Origin: Cristatella mucedo
Taxonomy: Eukaryota; Bryozoa; Phylactolaemata; Cristatellidae
Length of the DNA stretch: 64,000 nucleotides
Direction: 5' to 3'
Assembly: GCA_009760855.2 (NCBI GenBank)
Contig: WPIO01000268.1
Location: 1 to 64,000 of the forward strand
In this document: positions 31,973-42,556 of the stretch, one piece after another
Layout of the letters: each line of letters starts with the position of its first letter
Numbering within the stretch: position 1 is the stretch's first letter
Translations under genes and position numbers: made by a program
The notes under the pieces: generated by a model
Told to the model about the DNA's origin: nothing
The model's database searches: none
What the model saw: the letters and a program-made list of their open reading frames with translations, nothing else

Positions 31973-33205
31973 AAGTACCTCTGAAATATGGAGTACCTCA
32001 GGGCTCCGTGCTAGGTCCGGTTCTTTTCACCATTTATACTCTCCCTCTTGCTAATGTGATTGCCAAGCACAATCTAGGCTTTCACTTCTATGCGAATGAC
32101 ACTCAATTGTTCCTTTGCTTTGATCCCTCCCAGCCTTCGAGCACCTCAAATTCTCTCAATTCACTTGCTGCATGCATTGATGAAATCCGCACATGGATGG
32201 CAGCAAATTTTCTAAAACTATACGATGATAAAACTAACTTACTAGCTATGGGAAAACCCAGTGTGATTCAGAGATTGGAAAGGCTTACTCTCAAAATTGG
32301 CTCTGCCAGCATATCTCCAGTTGAATCAGCTCGAAATCTAGGTGTCATATTACAAAGCGACCTCTCGCTAGACGACCATATTAGCTCCACAGTCAAATCA
32401 GCCTATTTTCAGCTTCATAACATTGCTAAAACTCGGGCTTGTTTAGATAAGGATACCACGTCCAAGTCTGTCCATGCATTCGTGACATCCCGTCTCGACG
32501 TTTGCAACTGGCTGCTTACTGGCCTACCAGCATGTGCGATCAGGCGATTGCAGCTGGTGCAAAACTCTGCAGCTAGGCTTGTCTGTCGTGAGCGTCGCAG
32601 TTGCCACATTACTCCACTTCTCGCCGACCTGCACTGGCTACCAGTCAAGCAACGGATTGACTTCAAGGTTTTGTCCCTCACTTTTAGGTCCCTTCATTCT
32701 ATGGCTCCAACCTATCTGTCAGATATACTACCCCATCAGGCTAAGCATCGTACCACCTGCTTTTCGGAATCCAACAGTCTAGAAATACCTCATACAAACC
32801 TTAAATCCTTTGGAGACCGTGCATTTAGTTCGTATGCTCCCGAAGCCTGGAACACCCTCCCGACCTGCGTCAGAACATCCCCTGACCTGACCACATTTAA
32901 AAGGAACTTAAAAACACACCTATTTAGGACAGCATTTAGTGGGTCTCTGTGATTCGTCCTTGATGTGCTTATGCGTGCTGACACTGTGCATGCTGCCACT
33001 AACCACATTAGCATGCTGACCCTGTGCATGTCACCCCTAACCATATGATTCATTTTGTTTGTTTTTCAAGCATGATTTTACTTACCATTCAATTGCATTT
33101 CACTTTGAAGCAAATGTAAAATGAAAAAATGTAAGCGCCTACAAAGAGATTAAGTTCTCTGAGGGTGCTTCATCAAGTGCATTATTATTATTATTATTAA
33201 AATGG
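31973..33205 (+). mobile_element. LINE-A 3' half with long open frame but mutated active site
   Basis: 5'-truncated at codons for [20 protein letters not shown] 314-codon frame (32,008-32,952) runs unbroken to the ORF end HLFRTAFSGSL. The active-site motif reads YANDTQLF instead of YADD, so it cannot polymerise. The hairpin tail and (ATT)n end at about 33,200. It truncates the integrase on its left and the inverted TRIM remnant on its right. Confidence 0.93.
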
Positions 33206-33960
33206 CTTTTTATATCTTGCCTGTACATTAGGCAGCATGCATTGCTGTACTTTCAGGTTGTTATACGAGGCCTCTATCTTCCCTCCCTGACTTGCTCATG
33301 CCATGCTAAATCTCAGCAGCTGCTAAACGGTAAGTAAAACGGTATGCCACACCGCCCACCCGTAGTCTTGTCACTGATTAATGAGGTATTGCATCACCAA
33401 ACCAGAGTGGCCACACCAGCTTTGCATGTAGACTTTATTTTGCATAAGGAATGGAAAGAGAGCAGTAAGGTCGAAGAATGGTCGAATAGTCAAATGATTC
33501 GACTGCTACTGACGTGTCTAGCGAAACCATGGGTGTGGTAATCAAGCCGTCAATCAAACGAGGAGAGCTTGAATACTGGCAGCACGGAAACCCGAAGCCC
33601 TATTTAAGAAAATAAACTATAGTGCAGACAGATCGTAATACGGCAAATTTAACAGTACTCGATCAAAAATGCAGTTACACCATTTCTGAATTTACCAATA
33701 ACTTATGAAATCGAATTGAGAGTAGCCATATAAGGTATTCAGCCATATTTCCCCGCTGAATGTACTTTCTATTTTTTGGAAATTATGCTTCAGCTTTTGG
33801 AAAGAGGTATCCAGGCAGCACTGACAAATAAGAAATTGTTGGCTCACAGCGTGCAGCTGCAATGAGTCCAGTGCTTCCAGCCAAGGCCTTAACAAAGTAC
33901 TTCACAAGAACCATCTATGATGCACCGACTTAAAGGTTATTGGCAATAACAATCATGCTT
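33206..33960 (-). repeat. Copy C of the TRIM-locus intron, inverted (part 1)
   Basis: Read on the minus strand this matches copy B intron from about 23,960 to 24,900: CATCATAGATGG-TCTTGT, GCCAACAATTTCTTATTTG, TTTTTGATCGAGTAC, CTGGT-TGGTGATGCA and GCATGCTGCCTAATGTACAGG. The two exons are not present. No coding function. Confidence 0.88.
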
Positions 33961-34805
33961 TCTGCAACTCATACGACTTAAGTGCCTCCATGCATTCGTG
34001 CCTCCTGTGCGATTCTCCGACTCAGCTGGTGCCTAACTCTGCAGCGATCAGGCGATGTGCAGCTGGTCCCAGTTGCCTGCAGCTACACTTTCTGCCGACC
34101 GTGCACTGGCCACCAGTCAAGCCACGGATTGACTCCAAGGTTGTGTCGACCTGCACTGGTCCCCTACCATTCTATCAAGCGAGCTGGATTGACTTCAGCG
34201 GTTAAGGTGCTCGCCCCGACCAAGGTCTGGCTGAGGTCGTGGGCTCGAGCCCTGAGGCATATGTGAAGCGCCTGGATAGAGATTTAGTTCTCTTGGGGCG
34301 CTATAAAAATGAACTATTATTATTATTATAGCTCAAGTCTATCTCTCAGATATAACACTCCATCAGGCCAAGCATCGTACCACCTGCTTTTCGGAATCCA
34401 ACAGTCTACAAATACCTCATACCAACCTTAAATCCTTAGGAGACCGTGCATTTAGTTCGTATGCTCCCAAAGCCTGGAACTCCATCCCGACCTGCGTCAG
34501 AACATCCCCTGACCTGACCACATTTAAAAGGAACTTGAAAGCACACCTACTTAGGACAGCATTTCGTGGGTCCCTGTGATTCGTCCTTAATGTGCTTATG
34601 GGTGCTGACACTGTGCATGCTGCCACTGACCACATTTTCATGCTGACCCTGTGCATGTCACCCCTAACCATAATATTCATTTCGTTTGTTTTTCAAGCAT
34701 GATTTTACTTATCATTCAATTGCATTTCGCTTTACAGCAAATGTAAAGCACTTAGAGAGAGATTAAGTTCTCTGAGGGCGCTTTATCAAGTGAATTTTTA
34801 TTGTT
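33961..34805 (+). mobile_element. LINE-A 3' half carrying SINE-1, inserted in copy C
   Basis: The scrambled 5' part (33,960-34,190) keeps LINE-A blocks (CAGCTGGT, CCACCAGTCAAG) in rearranged order. After the SINE the C-terminal codons and hairpin tail follow to 34,805. It interrupts the TRIM-intron remnant, which resumes at 34,806. Confidence 0.85.
34196..34327 (+). mobile_element. SINE-1 inside LINE-A (same site as at 15.5 kb)
   Basis: Head from about 34,196 with box A (GCGGTTAAGGTGCTCG) and box B (GGGCTCGAGCCC), hairpin GCGCCTGGATAGAGATTT...CTTGGGGCGC, then (ATT)n joined to AGCTCAAGTCTATCTCTCAG. Junction and flanking LINE codons are the same as at 15,490-15,641. Confidence 0.9.
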
Positions 34806-35041
34806 TTTATTAGCTTGGAATCTGCTTGGAATCTTGTCAATAATTAGAGGCAAAGCAACCATGCAATCCTGGCAGCTTTACTCACAGCCGTGCAGGCTAG
34901 CAAACTAGTAGCTAGGAATCTGAAAGCTGTTGGGCTGGCAAGTTGCCTTCAGAAAATGTGAACTCACCTGCAACGTTACTACCACCAGCATCATCCTAAT
35001 CGGAGCTAGCTTCAGCTAGGACTCGGTCAAGGCAGTCTATA
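34806..35041 (-). repeat. Copy C of the TRIM-locus intron, inverted (part 2)
   Basis: The minus strand matches 23,237-23,460 of copy B: AGACTGCCTTGACCGA-TCCTAGC, GATGCTG-TGGTAGTAA-GTTGCAG and AACAGCTTTCAGATTCCTAGCTA. It directly follows the shared LINE-A insertion. Confidence 0.9.
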
Positions 35042-35642
35042 ACAATAATATTCATGATGCACTTCGTAATGCGCCATCAGAGAACCCAGTCTCGTTCTAG
35101 GCGCTTAACTATTGCTGCAAAGGGAAACGCGATTGAATCGTGAGTAATATCATGCTTGATAAACAACATGAATAACATGGTTAGGGGTGATATGCACAGG
35201 GTCAGCATGCTAATGTGGTTAGTGGCAGTATGCACAGTGTCAGCACGCCTAAGCACATCAATTACGAATCACAGGGACCCACTAAATGCTGTCCTAAATA
35301 GGTGTGTTTTTAAGTTCCTTTTAAATGTGGTCAGGTCAGGGGATGTTCTGGCGCAGGTCGGGAGGGCGTTCTAGGCTTTGGGAGCATACGAACTAAATGT
35401 GTGGTTTCTTAAGGATTTGAGGTTTGTACTAATTTGTGATAAACTGTTGGATTCCGAATAGCTGGTGGTACGATGCTTGGCCTGGTGGGGGAGTAGATCT
35501 GAGAGATAGGCTGGTGCCAAAGAATGAAATGAAGTGACCTAAAAGTGAGCAATGCAACATTGAAGTTTAACCGTTGCTTGACTGGTAGCCAGTGCAGGTC
35601 GGTGACAAGTGGTGCGATGTGGCAACTGTGAAGCTCACGACA
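35042..35642 (-). mobile_element. LINE-A 3' end in copy C, orthologous to the copy B insertion at 22.6 kb
   Basis: The tail abuts the same target (GGCAGTCTATAA on this strand) as in copy B. The insert covers the same LINE-A segment, up to codons for CRELHSCHIAPL, where LINE-B cuts in. Same orientation relative to the TRIM intron. Confidence 0.88.
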
Positions 35643-36370
35643 GAAGTCGGTTACGATGTCTCCCACAGTGGCTTGTAAAAAATTTAACCAGCTCTCTAGT
35701 TTTGTCTCGGCTTGATTATTGTAATTCCCTTTTGGCTGGGCTGCCAAAGAAAGCTATTATGCCACTACAGCGGACAATGAATGTGGCTGCAAGGCTGGTC
35801 TTCAAATCCCAGCGGTTTGAGCACGTGTCTCCTTTGCTGGAAGCACTAGGATGGTCGCCGGTCGAGCAAAGGATACCGAGCAAAGTTTTTACACTGACCC
35901 ACGAGGCCCTCCACGGCTTGGCTCCTTCATACCTAGCTGAGCTGCTGCATCAGTTTCAGCCTGTTCGCGCCCTCTGGTCCTGTGTGGACAATAAATTAGC
36001 TGTCCCATTCCTCAGCTTAAAGACAGTTGGCGACAGAAGCTGTAGCTCTGCAGGTCCTAGACTGTGGAACTCGCTTCCACAATTCTCGTGCAACGACAAC
36101 TTCTCTCCTACTGCCGACTATGGCACATCCTTTTCAGCGGTCCTGAACTGCTACTTCTATGCTACTCACTACCTCAACTTCTCTCCTGACTTTGTTATGC
36201 TTCACACTCTCTCTTTGTTGCGTGAGACGAAGTCTGTTGGCTACCGAATGCGTACCGAAAGCCGCTTAGGCTGTGAGTGCGCTATAAAACTCTCCTGCGT
36301 AACACCCACATGGTCTTTATGAATTTGTGGAGTTACTGACGGAGATACATTACATTACGTTACATTACGA
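35643..36370 (+). mobile_element. LINE-B fragment (C-terminal ORF and tail)
   Basis: A 237-codon frame (35,609-36,322) contains SSLVLSRLDYCNSLLAGLP, LQRTMNVAARLVFKSQ, FEHVSPLLEALGWSPVEQR, HGLAPSYLAELLHQF and GPRLWNSLPQF. These are CR1/L2-clade C-terminal blocks clearly distinct from LINE-A. It ends GAGATACATTACATTACG..., the LINE-B pentamer tail. 5'-truncated. Confidence 0.88.
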
Positions 36371-37542
36371 TATCGTTACATATTCGTTAAGCCAGTGCAA
36401 TTACTTAGTTACTTTTTCATCTTAACGAGCCATTTCGATCTGTACTTTTATAAATTCAGCTTCCGCTTCTTGTTTTTTATCCTCTGCTTATTTGCGTCCT
36501 CTTTATTTTACCGCGTTAAAAAACAGAAACAGTTCATTTGGACGACTAGAACGTAAAGCAATTCGTTTTGGGTGGTGTGCGATTACTTTCATTCTATAGA
36601 GCTCTTCCAGTTTGATGACGTTGACCCGCCAAGTTTCTTTTTCACATTTTAAGGTCGAAATTACTATTAACTTTCTACCAACATGTAAAATTCGGTGCTA
36701 TTACTAGTGGAAATGACTGTATAGATAAAGTAACTGCATTAATGTGCACAGTGGCTGCTTGTCGATGTTGATAGAAGCAAGCTTACTTAGGATCGGTGCA
36801 GATTTCGATCATTTCTTCCGCTCGTACTTTTGCCTATCAATAACTACACTCCTTGCGTAGTTTTTCCTTACTACAGTTAGTTCTGTTTACTTCCCAGTGC
36901 TATTTTCCTATTTTGTAAACTTGTCTTGCGATTGCTTTCAATTTTCGTAGATGAACACATTTTTTGAGAGATTCCTTCATGAACAAAAATTTGCACACGC
37001 TTTGAGTTTGTTTACATGACCGAAGACCTACATAAGTTGTAATCCTTTAATTTTGTTTCAGCGTTAAGAAAAGAGACACCGTTACTGGAAAACTACACGG
37101 GTTTTAAATACTTTGAAATTTACTACCGGTCAAAAATTATTACAGTGCTTCGAAGTTAACATAGCTTACTGCAAATATGTCCCTTACACTCAATCGTCTA
37201 TAGCAAAAAATCGACTAGCTATTGTGGGTAACGGGAAACGCTGGCCCTGCAAACTCCGCCATATTTAATGCTTTTATTGGTAGCGGACATTTTAAGCGAG
37301 AGCCTTTAGGATCCTGTCTCTATTTCTTTATCTCTGACGCAATCCTGTCTCTACTGCGTGAATCCTCCTTCCATTAGCTTTGTGGATCCGCTGTACCGGA
37401 CAGTGTACTACTTCGTCTGAAGTTTGCATTCTTCCAATGCTCTGCTTCAGTGTCCTGTAACGATATTTAAGCGGATACCTCAATCACTCACGGATTCTTT
37501 ATTATTTTGTCATTTTTAGTTTTCGCAACTTTCCGGTTTTAG
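36371..37542. other. No recognised gene; low-repeat AT-rich DNA
   Basis: No LINE, SINE or tail sequence was seen. This is one of the few repeat-poor stretches and may be intron or intergenic DNA of the candidate exon that follows. Confidence 0.5.
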
Positions 37543-37802
37543 GAAGCCAACGAACAAATTACTTCCGAAGGACGGGCTAGAGCACGAGTTTGTAACTAGA
37601 GTGAATCTCCAAACGCTGGCTACCAGTGTACTGGCTGCCAAGAAAAAGGAACAGGTACAAACTAAAGCCCAAGCCGCTCCAAGCAGCCGCACAAAGACAG
37701 CGTCTGTTCGCATATGTCCATCGGGACAGCACGAACTGCTGATTAGCAATCATGGAAAACCACAACTAAGGCTCATTGCGACAGCCGCACCAATGTTTAC
37801 TG
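37543..37802 (+). CDS. Candidate internal host exon, unknown protein
   Basis: A pyrimidine-rich tract and TTTTAG precede 37,543, and G|GTACGT follows 37,802. The frame is open across the whole 260 bases: it starts with KPTNKLLPKDGLEHEF, then a Lys/Gln/Ala-rich helix (VLAAKKKEQVQTK), then SVRICPSGQHELLISNHG and QLRLIATAAP. Entry phase is 2 and exit phase 1. The last 50 residues look like beta-strands of a folded domain. No family recognised. The nearest downstream candidate, a terminal exon at 38,171-38,269 after TTCATTCCAG, needs phase 0, so at least one further exon would be required. Confidence 0.35.
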
Positions 37803-39094
37803 GTACGTTCGCCACCCGTTGCATTTGAGGTGACCCCGGTGTTGAGAGCTATGTAGAAAATAGGACCTAAATCTATTAATAGAGAATCGCACTCTGGCTC
37901 ACGTATTGCCGAGCACATGAGCAAAGATTAGGACAATTGTATTCCGTTTTTCTACCTATTCAGATAACATACCGTTCGGCAGGGTGCGATTCGGCGGGTA
38001 CTCTGCAGCTAGGTCGGTGATTGGTTAGGAGCAGCAGGAATATGCCTGCTGCTTTTGGGAAATTGTCACCATGGCATCAAAACGCTGCCAGAGCGCCAGG
38101 GTATATCATAGGTACTGGTGAACGGCTGCTACACACTATAATTGTGTCAGCTGACATTTATTCATTCCAGCGAGCGACGACGATTGAGCAGCGGACCAAG
38201 TGTATTCGGGAAGCCTTTGCATTCGAGGTCGTGCTGCCAGAAGATAAAGTTAACGTCTCTACACTTTAGGATTAAATTATATTGAAGCCTTACAAACATG
38301 ATTGATTTTTAATTTTTCCCAAAGACGACCGGTCTCTTTAGAGGAAGTGCTTTACCACTGCTGAAGCATGCCACGCCCTAACACAAGGCGATACGGAGCA
38401 CTGGTACCCACGCTGGAGCATCTCAGCCGCACCCCAGTTCTGTGGGCGTAGCATCGCCACCGTGTTGCCCCGCCCCAGCCTGACATGGCAGTATTGCATG
38501 ACGTCTCTGCGGCCGGGAGCCTACCGCTGATTGGTTGGAGGCTTGCCTGAATGGCCACCCATTGATGCAATCTTTTCCCGCCACACTTGATCAGCTCCCG
38601 GAGTCGCGAGTGGACGTGTCGTCCGTCTTCGGCTCGCAGACGTGTACTGCCCATGAATTTGATCGATTACATCTTGTAGAGAGGTCAGTGACTCCTTTTG
38701 CTATCGGTGCTTGCTGCACCTCGTACGCGCTCATCAACCTTCCGGGCATTAAGCTGGAGACGACCCCTACACCTGCGCCGGTGCTGCAGCCCTCGCTCCC
38801 TCGCAGACGCTCGTCCGGCCCCCTCGTCCGCCCTCCCCCTCGCCGACGGAGCAGAGCGGCCGGACGGAGGAGGGCCGACGAAGCGCCGCGAATTTCTACC
38901 GGCGGCTTTTACCCTTCGATCGGCGGCGCGTGGCACTCGACGCTCGCCTGCCGGCGACACTTGCCGAGCGACGCTTGCCGGCAAGCGAAGCTGACGTGCT
39001 AACGCACGCACGGGCGAGCTGAGAGTAGGCAAAGCCCTTGTCATCGTGCATAACAAGGTAAGACGCTGCAGGCACTGAGTCCAAATGTAGATAT
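37803..39094. other. Repeat-poor stretch, GC-rich in its second half
   Basis: Holds weak exon candidates only: a short plus-strand frame ending at 38,269 and a 155-codon frame at 38,535-39,002. The latter is Arg/Pro-rich over the GC-rich part (38,780-38,900), with frames open on both strands there because stop codons are rare. CpG-rich at 38,780-39,000, which could be a promoter-type region; no core promoter element is clear. Confidence 0.35.
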
Positions 39095-39288
39095 GGTTTT
39101 TGGCACGGTATCAGCCCGCATAGGCACAGAAAGGAAAAATCGCAAGCCCCGCAAGATGCTGAAATAATTAGGCGCTTTTCAAACGTCCTTTAAAATGGCA
39201 TCATGTCAGGAGCTGTCGTAACGTCAGTCGGGACTGAGTTCCAGGCTTCGGTAGCATACAAACTAGAGGCCCGGTCTCCAAAGGATTT
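39095..39288 (-). mobile_element. LINE-A C-terminal/3' fragment (left part, split by SINE-1)
   Basis: Minus-strand LINE-A tail and C-terminal codons (GAGTTCCAGGCTTCGGTAGC, CCGGTCTCCAAAGGATTTA). It resumes at 39,641 after the SINE. Confidence 0.75.
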
Positions 39289-39500
<212 letters not shown>

Positions 39501-39640
39501 TTTGCATAGCGCCCCAAGAGAACTTAATCTCTATTCAGGCGCTTCACGTATGCCTCGGAGCTCGAGCCCACGACCTCAGCCAGACCTTGGTCGGGCGAGC
39601 ACCTTAGCCACTGGATCAAACCAGCTCGGCGATTTACGAT
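39501..39640 (-). mobile_element. SINE-1 with target duplication
   Basis: Minus-strand SINE-1: hairpin GCGCCCCAAGAGAACTTAATCTCTATTCAGGCGC, box B region GAGCTCGAGCCC and box A region AGCACCTTAGCCACTGGATC. GATTTA occurs at both outer edges (39,283-39,288 and about 39,631-39,636), consistent with a target-site duplication within LINE-A. Confidence 0.88.
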
Positions 39641-39800
39641 TCGCATGAGATACAGCGTAACGCTTAGAGTCAAATACGCGGGTGGTACGAAGCCTGCCCT
39701 GGTGGGGGGGGGTAGCTCCATAGGCTAGAGGTAGCCAGCCAGAGAGAGTGAAGACGCACACGTTCGTGTCAGACAGAAGCTGTTCAAAAACAAGTCGTCA
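39641..39800 (-). mobile_element. LINE-A fragment (right part)
   Basis: Continues LINE-A from 39,288: TACGCGGGTGGTACGAAGCCTG, then GGTGGGGGGGGTAG and a run of diverged sequence. Confidence 0.6.
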
Positions 39801-39856
39801 GCTCCTGCTGGCATCATGTGCTCCTTCATGTGTGCTCTCCAAGTTTCCGAGGCTGT

Positions 39857-40075
39857 GCGGTTATTATTATCCAACTGACATTTACGGATATTTACTGACG
39901 GTTAATGGTAGCATACATGATGTTGACGAGAATAAAATAGGAATGAAATGCACAGGTTCAGCAAGAAAATATGGTTAGTGGCAGCATGCACAGTAGCAGC
40001 ACACATAAAGACGTAAAGGACGAGTCGCATAGACCTACCATACACTGTGATGACTAGATGCGATTTTAGCTACTT
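39857..40075 (-). mobile_element. LINE-A 3' end, diverged
   Basis: TTATTATTATCC, then GAAATGCACAGGTTCAGCA, GGTTAGTGGCAGCATGCACAG and GGACGAGTCGCATAGACC follow the LINE-A 3' tail order. The hairpin is largely lost. Confidence 0.6.
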
Positions 40076-40084
40076 TTTCAAATA

Positions 40085-40787
40085 ATAAAATTAATGGACT
40101 TTATGAACCTTCCACAAAGAACTCAATCTCTACCTAGGTGTAATCTCTACCAATATTTGCTGCAACAGAAAACGCTATTGAACGGTGAGTAATACCATGC
40201 TTGATAAACAACATAAATAACATCTTTAGGGGTGACATGCACAGGGTCAGCATGCCAGCCAGTGTGGTTAGCGGCTGCATGCAGTCTCAGCACACATAAG
40301 CACGTAAAGAATGAACCTCAGGGACACATTAAATGCTGTCCTGAAAACGTGTGCCTTTAAGTTCTTTTTAAATGTGGTCAAGTCAGGGGATGTTCTTTCA
40401 CAATTCGGGAGTGAGTTCCAGGCTTTGGGAGCATGCGAACTAATTGCACGATCTGCAGAGGATTTGAGGCTTGTACGAGGCTTTTTAAACTGTTGGATTC
40501 CGAAAAGGGAGTTATTTTTGGCCTGGTGGGGGAGTAGATCTGAGAGATAGGCTGGAGCCAAACAATGAAGTGACCTAAAAGTGAGCGAAAAAACCTTGAA
40601 GTCAATCCGTTTCTTGAATAGGAGCCATTGCAGGACGTCAAGAAGTGGTGTGATGTGGCAACTGTGAAGCTCACGACAGACAAGCGTAGCTGCGGAGTTT
40701 TCACCAGCTGTAATCACGTGATTGCACATGCTTGCAGGCCAGCAAGCAGTGGGTTACAGAAGTGAAGACGGGATGTCACAAATCCAG
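40085..40787 (-). mobile_element. LINE-A 3' portion
   Basis: A degraded hairpin at 40,100-40,160, then the non-coding tail and C-terminal ORF. A 153-codon frame at 40,268-40,729 is open and matches HSCHITPLLDVLQWL, FKVFSLTFRSLH and LAPAYLSDLLPHQAK. Confidence 0.82.
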
Positions 40788-41320
40788 GCTTCGAAAGCAC
40801 GATGTCCAAAGGATTTAAGGTTCGTACGAGGTTCAAGTAATCGATTAGATTTTGAAAAGCCGTTGGTTAAATAAATAAATACTAGCTGATTTAACAGCCT
40901 CTTTTTGTATAGCGACAGAAGAGCCTTTACGGCTATCACCGCCACTTGCAGTGGCGATAAAGTAACGCCCACCACAGGATTCGAACCTACGACCTCAGGG
41001 CCGAGGTCGTGAAAAGCAACCGCCTTACCCATTCTACGCTTAGCTACGTGGGGAGTAGATCTTAAAGATGGGCTGGAGGCAAAGAATAAAGAAATGTAAA
41101 AGTGAGTAGCAGGACCTCAAAGTCAATGCGTTGCTTGACTGGGAGCTAATGCAGGTCAGATTGACATGGCGGGAGGCGGAAACTGTGCTGCTGACCGCAG
41201 ATAAGCATAGCTGCAGATTTTTGCACCAATTGTAAGCGCCTCGTTGCACAAGCCAGTAGGCCAGCAAGCTGTGAGTTACAGAAGTCAAGACGGGATGTCA
41301 CAAATGCATGACACCAAGGT
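40788..41320 (-). mobile_element. Second, older LINE-A fragment split by SINE-2
   Basis: LINE-A C-terminal sequence at 40,788-40,865 and again at 41,046-41,320 (GGGGAGTAGATCTTAAAGATGGGC, AAAGTCAATGCGTTGCTTGAC, TTTTTGCACCAATTGTAAGCGCC). SINE-2 lies between. Confidence 0.75.
40866..41045 (-). mobile_element. SINE-2 (tRNA-derived, ATTT tail)
   Basis: On the minus strand: TAGCTAAGCGTAGAATGGGTAAGG (box A), GAGGTCGTAGGTTCGAATCC (box B). The body then runs GTGGTGGGCG..., TATCGCCACTGC, AAGGCTCTTCTGTCGC and AAAAAGAGGCTGTTAAATC, with a (ATTT)n tail at 40,868-40,884. The same element is at 63,421-63,612. The tail hairpin differs from LINE-A. Confidence 0.88.
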
Positions 41321-41868
41321 ATTTTTGGTGAGAAAAGCGAGAGCGGAAGTTTCTCCTCAATGTGCATACAGAGCCTCTAAAATACAGCACTGTATATCTC
41401 CAGCAAAAAACATAAGCAGCGGATTCATTTCACCAATTAGTGCCTAAGAATTAATACTTTACGCCTCCTGCGGCCTTAAAAATGCAACGAACACTTTTAT
41501 GCCAACCAAATTTCAATGAACAAACAACTTTTCAGTTTTACCCCACAGAATGCCAATTAAAGGCAACAATAGCGTAAATTTACGTCTTGGATGCAATTTT
41601 CTTTATTTCTTCCTGTTTCTGCTGTGTGAAACATCGCGGACTGGCCATTAATATTTGCCGCAGCGATGTGATGGCGGTTGGATAGATAGACGATGAAACT
41701 CTGCTTACTCTCGGTTGGCACTTTATGAAATTTTCACACTACACAGTTGAAGCCCATTCTAACCCTTCGACGAGATTACGACCACAATTTTATGCACTGT
41801 ACATTATCCAAAGCTCAGACAACTTGCGTCTATATAGAAGAGCAAGTTCGGCATGTGTAAACCAGCTA
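41321..41868. other. No recognised gene
   Basis: Moderately AT-rich unique sequence. Nothing seen. Confidence 0.5.
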
Positions 41869-41897
41869 GAGAGAGAGAGATAAAGAGAGAGAGCGAG

Positions 41898-41984
<87 letters not shown>

Positions 41985-42012
41985 CAGAGACAGAGACAGA
42001 GACAGACAGAAA
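41869..42012. repeat. (GA)n / (GACAGA)n microsatellite
   Basis: About 100 bases of GA repeats followed by six or so GACAGA units. Immediately right is a LINE-A-like tail (CAGATTAAGTTCTCTGAGAGCA...TATTATTGCTATTATTATC, 42,013-42,064). Confidence 0.95.
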
Positions 42013-42064
42013 CAGATTAAGTTCTCTGAGAGCAACACATATTTGTATTATTGCTATTATTATC

Positions 42065-42387
42065 ACGGTTCGCCAACGTACTTTATGCACTCGCAGAAGT
42101 CGTTGGACCTATGGCGTGCTTGGTCCACCCTCTGCTGAAAAAATTGAATTTCGGCTTGTCTTGAGCTTTCAATCTAAAGAAAGATGTAATGCTTTATCAT
42201 GTTGATGGTCTCAATCCTTGTATATAAGAGGCGTGGGAATAGTATCCGGAGCGCCTCCGACGTGCAGAATCAGCGCCAGCTTCCGGGAGGCGGCGGCGAG
42301 GGTAAGCGACCAGTTTCTAGAGAGCGCAGTCTATCTGTAGAAGTTGCTCCTTCTTTGTTTGCTGGTTTCCAGATGCTTGCTGTCAGT
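42065..42387. other. No recognised gene
   Basis: A short GC-rich patch at 42,245-42,300. Open frames reading into the CT repeat encode only Leu-Ser repeats and are artefacts. Confidence 0.5.
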
Positions 42388-42426
42388 CTATTCTCTCACA
42401 CTACCTGTCTGTCTCCCTCTCTCCCA

Positions 42427-42475
<49 letters not shown>

Positions 42476-42556
42476 AACTTCTCTGTATGTCTCTTTCTGT
42501 CTCACTTTCACTCTCTCCCTCTCTCTCGCTCTCTCACTCAGTCTGTCTGTCTGTCT
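42388..42556. repeat. Pyrimidine-rich (CT)n tract, left half
   Basis: (CT)n at 42,430-42,471 within a longer C/T-rich stretch ending (GTCT)n. The same type of sequence resumes at 43,168-43,312, after LINE-B. Confidence 0.9.

Noticed and set aside
35609-36322. 237-codon host gene
   Set aside because: It is the LINE-B C-terminal ORF, present in three copies in the window.
40930-41045. tRNA gene on the minus strand
   Set aside because: Head of SINE-2; the same sequence with the same downstream body recurs at 63.4 kb.
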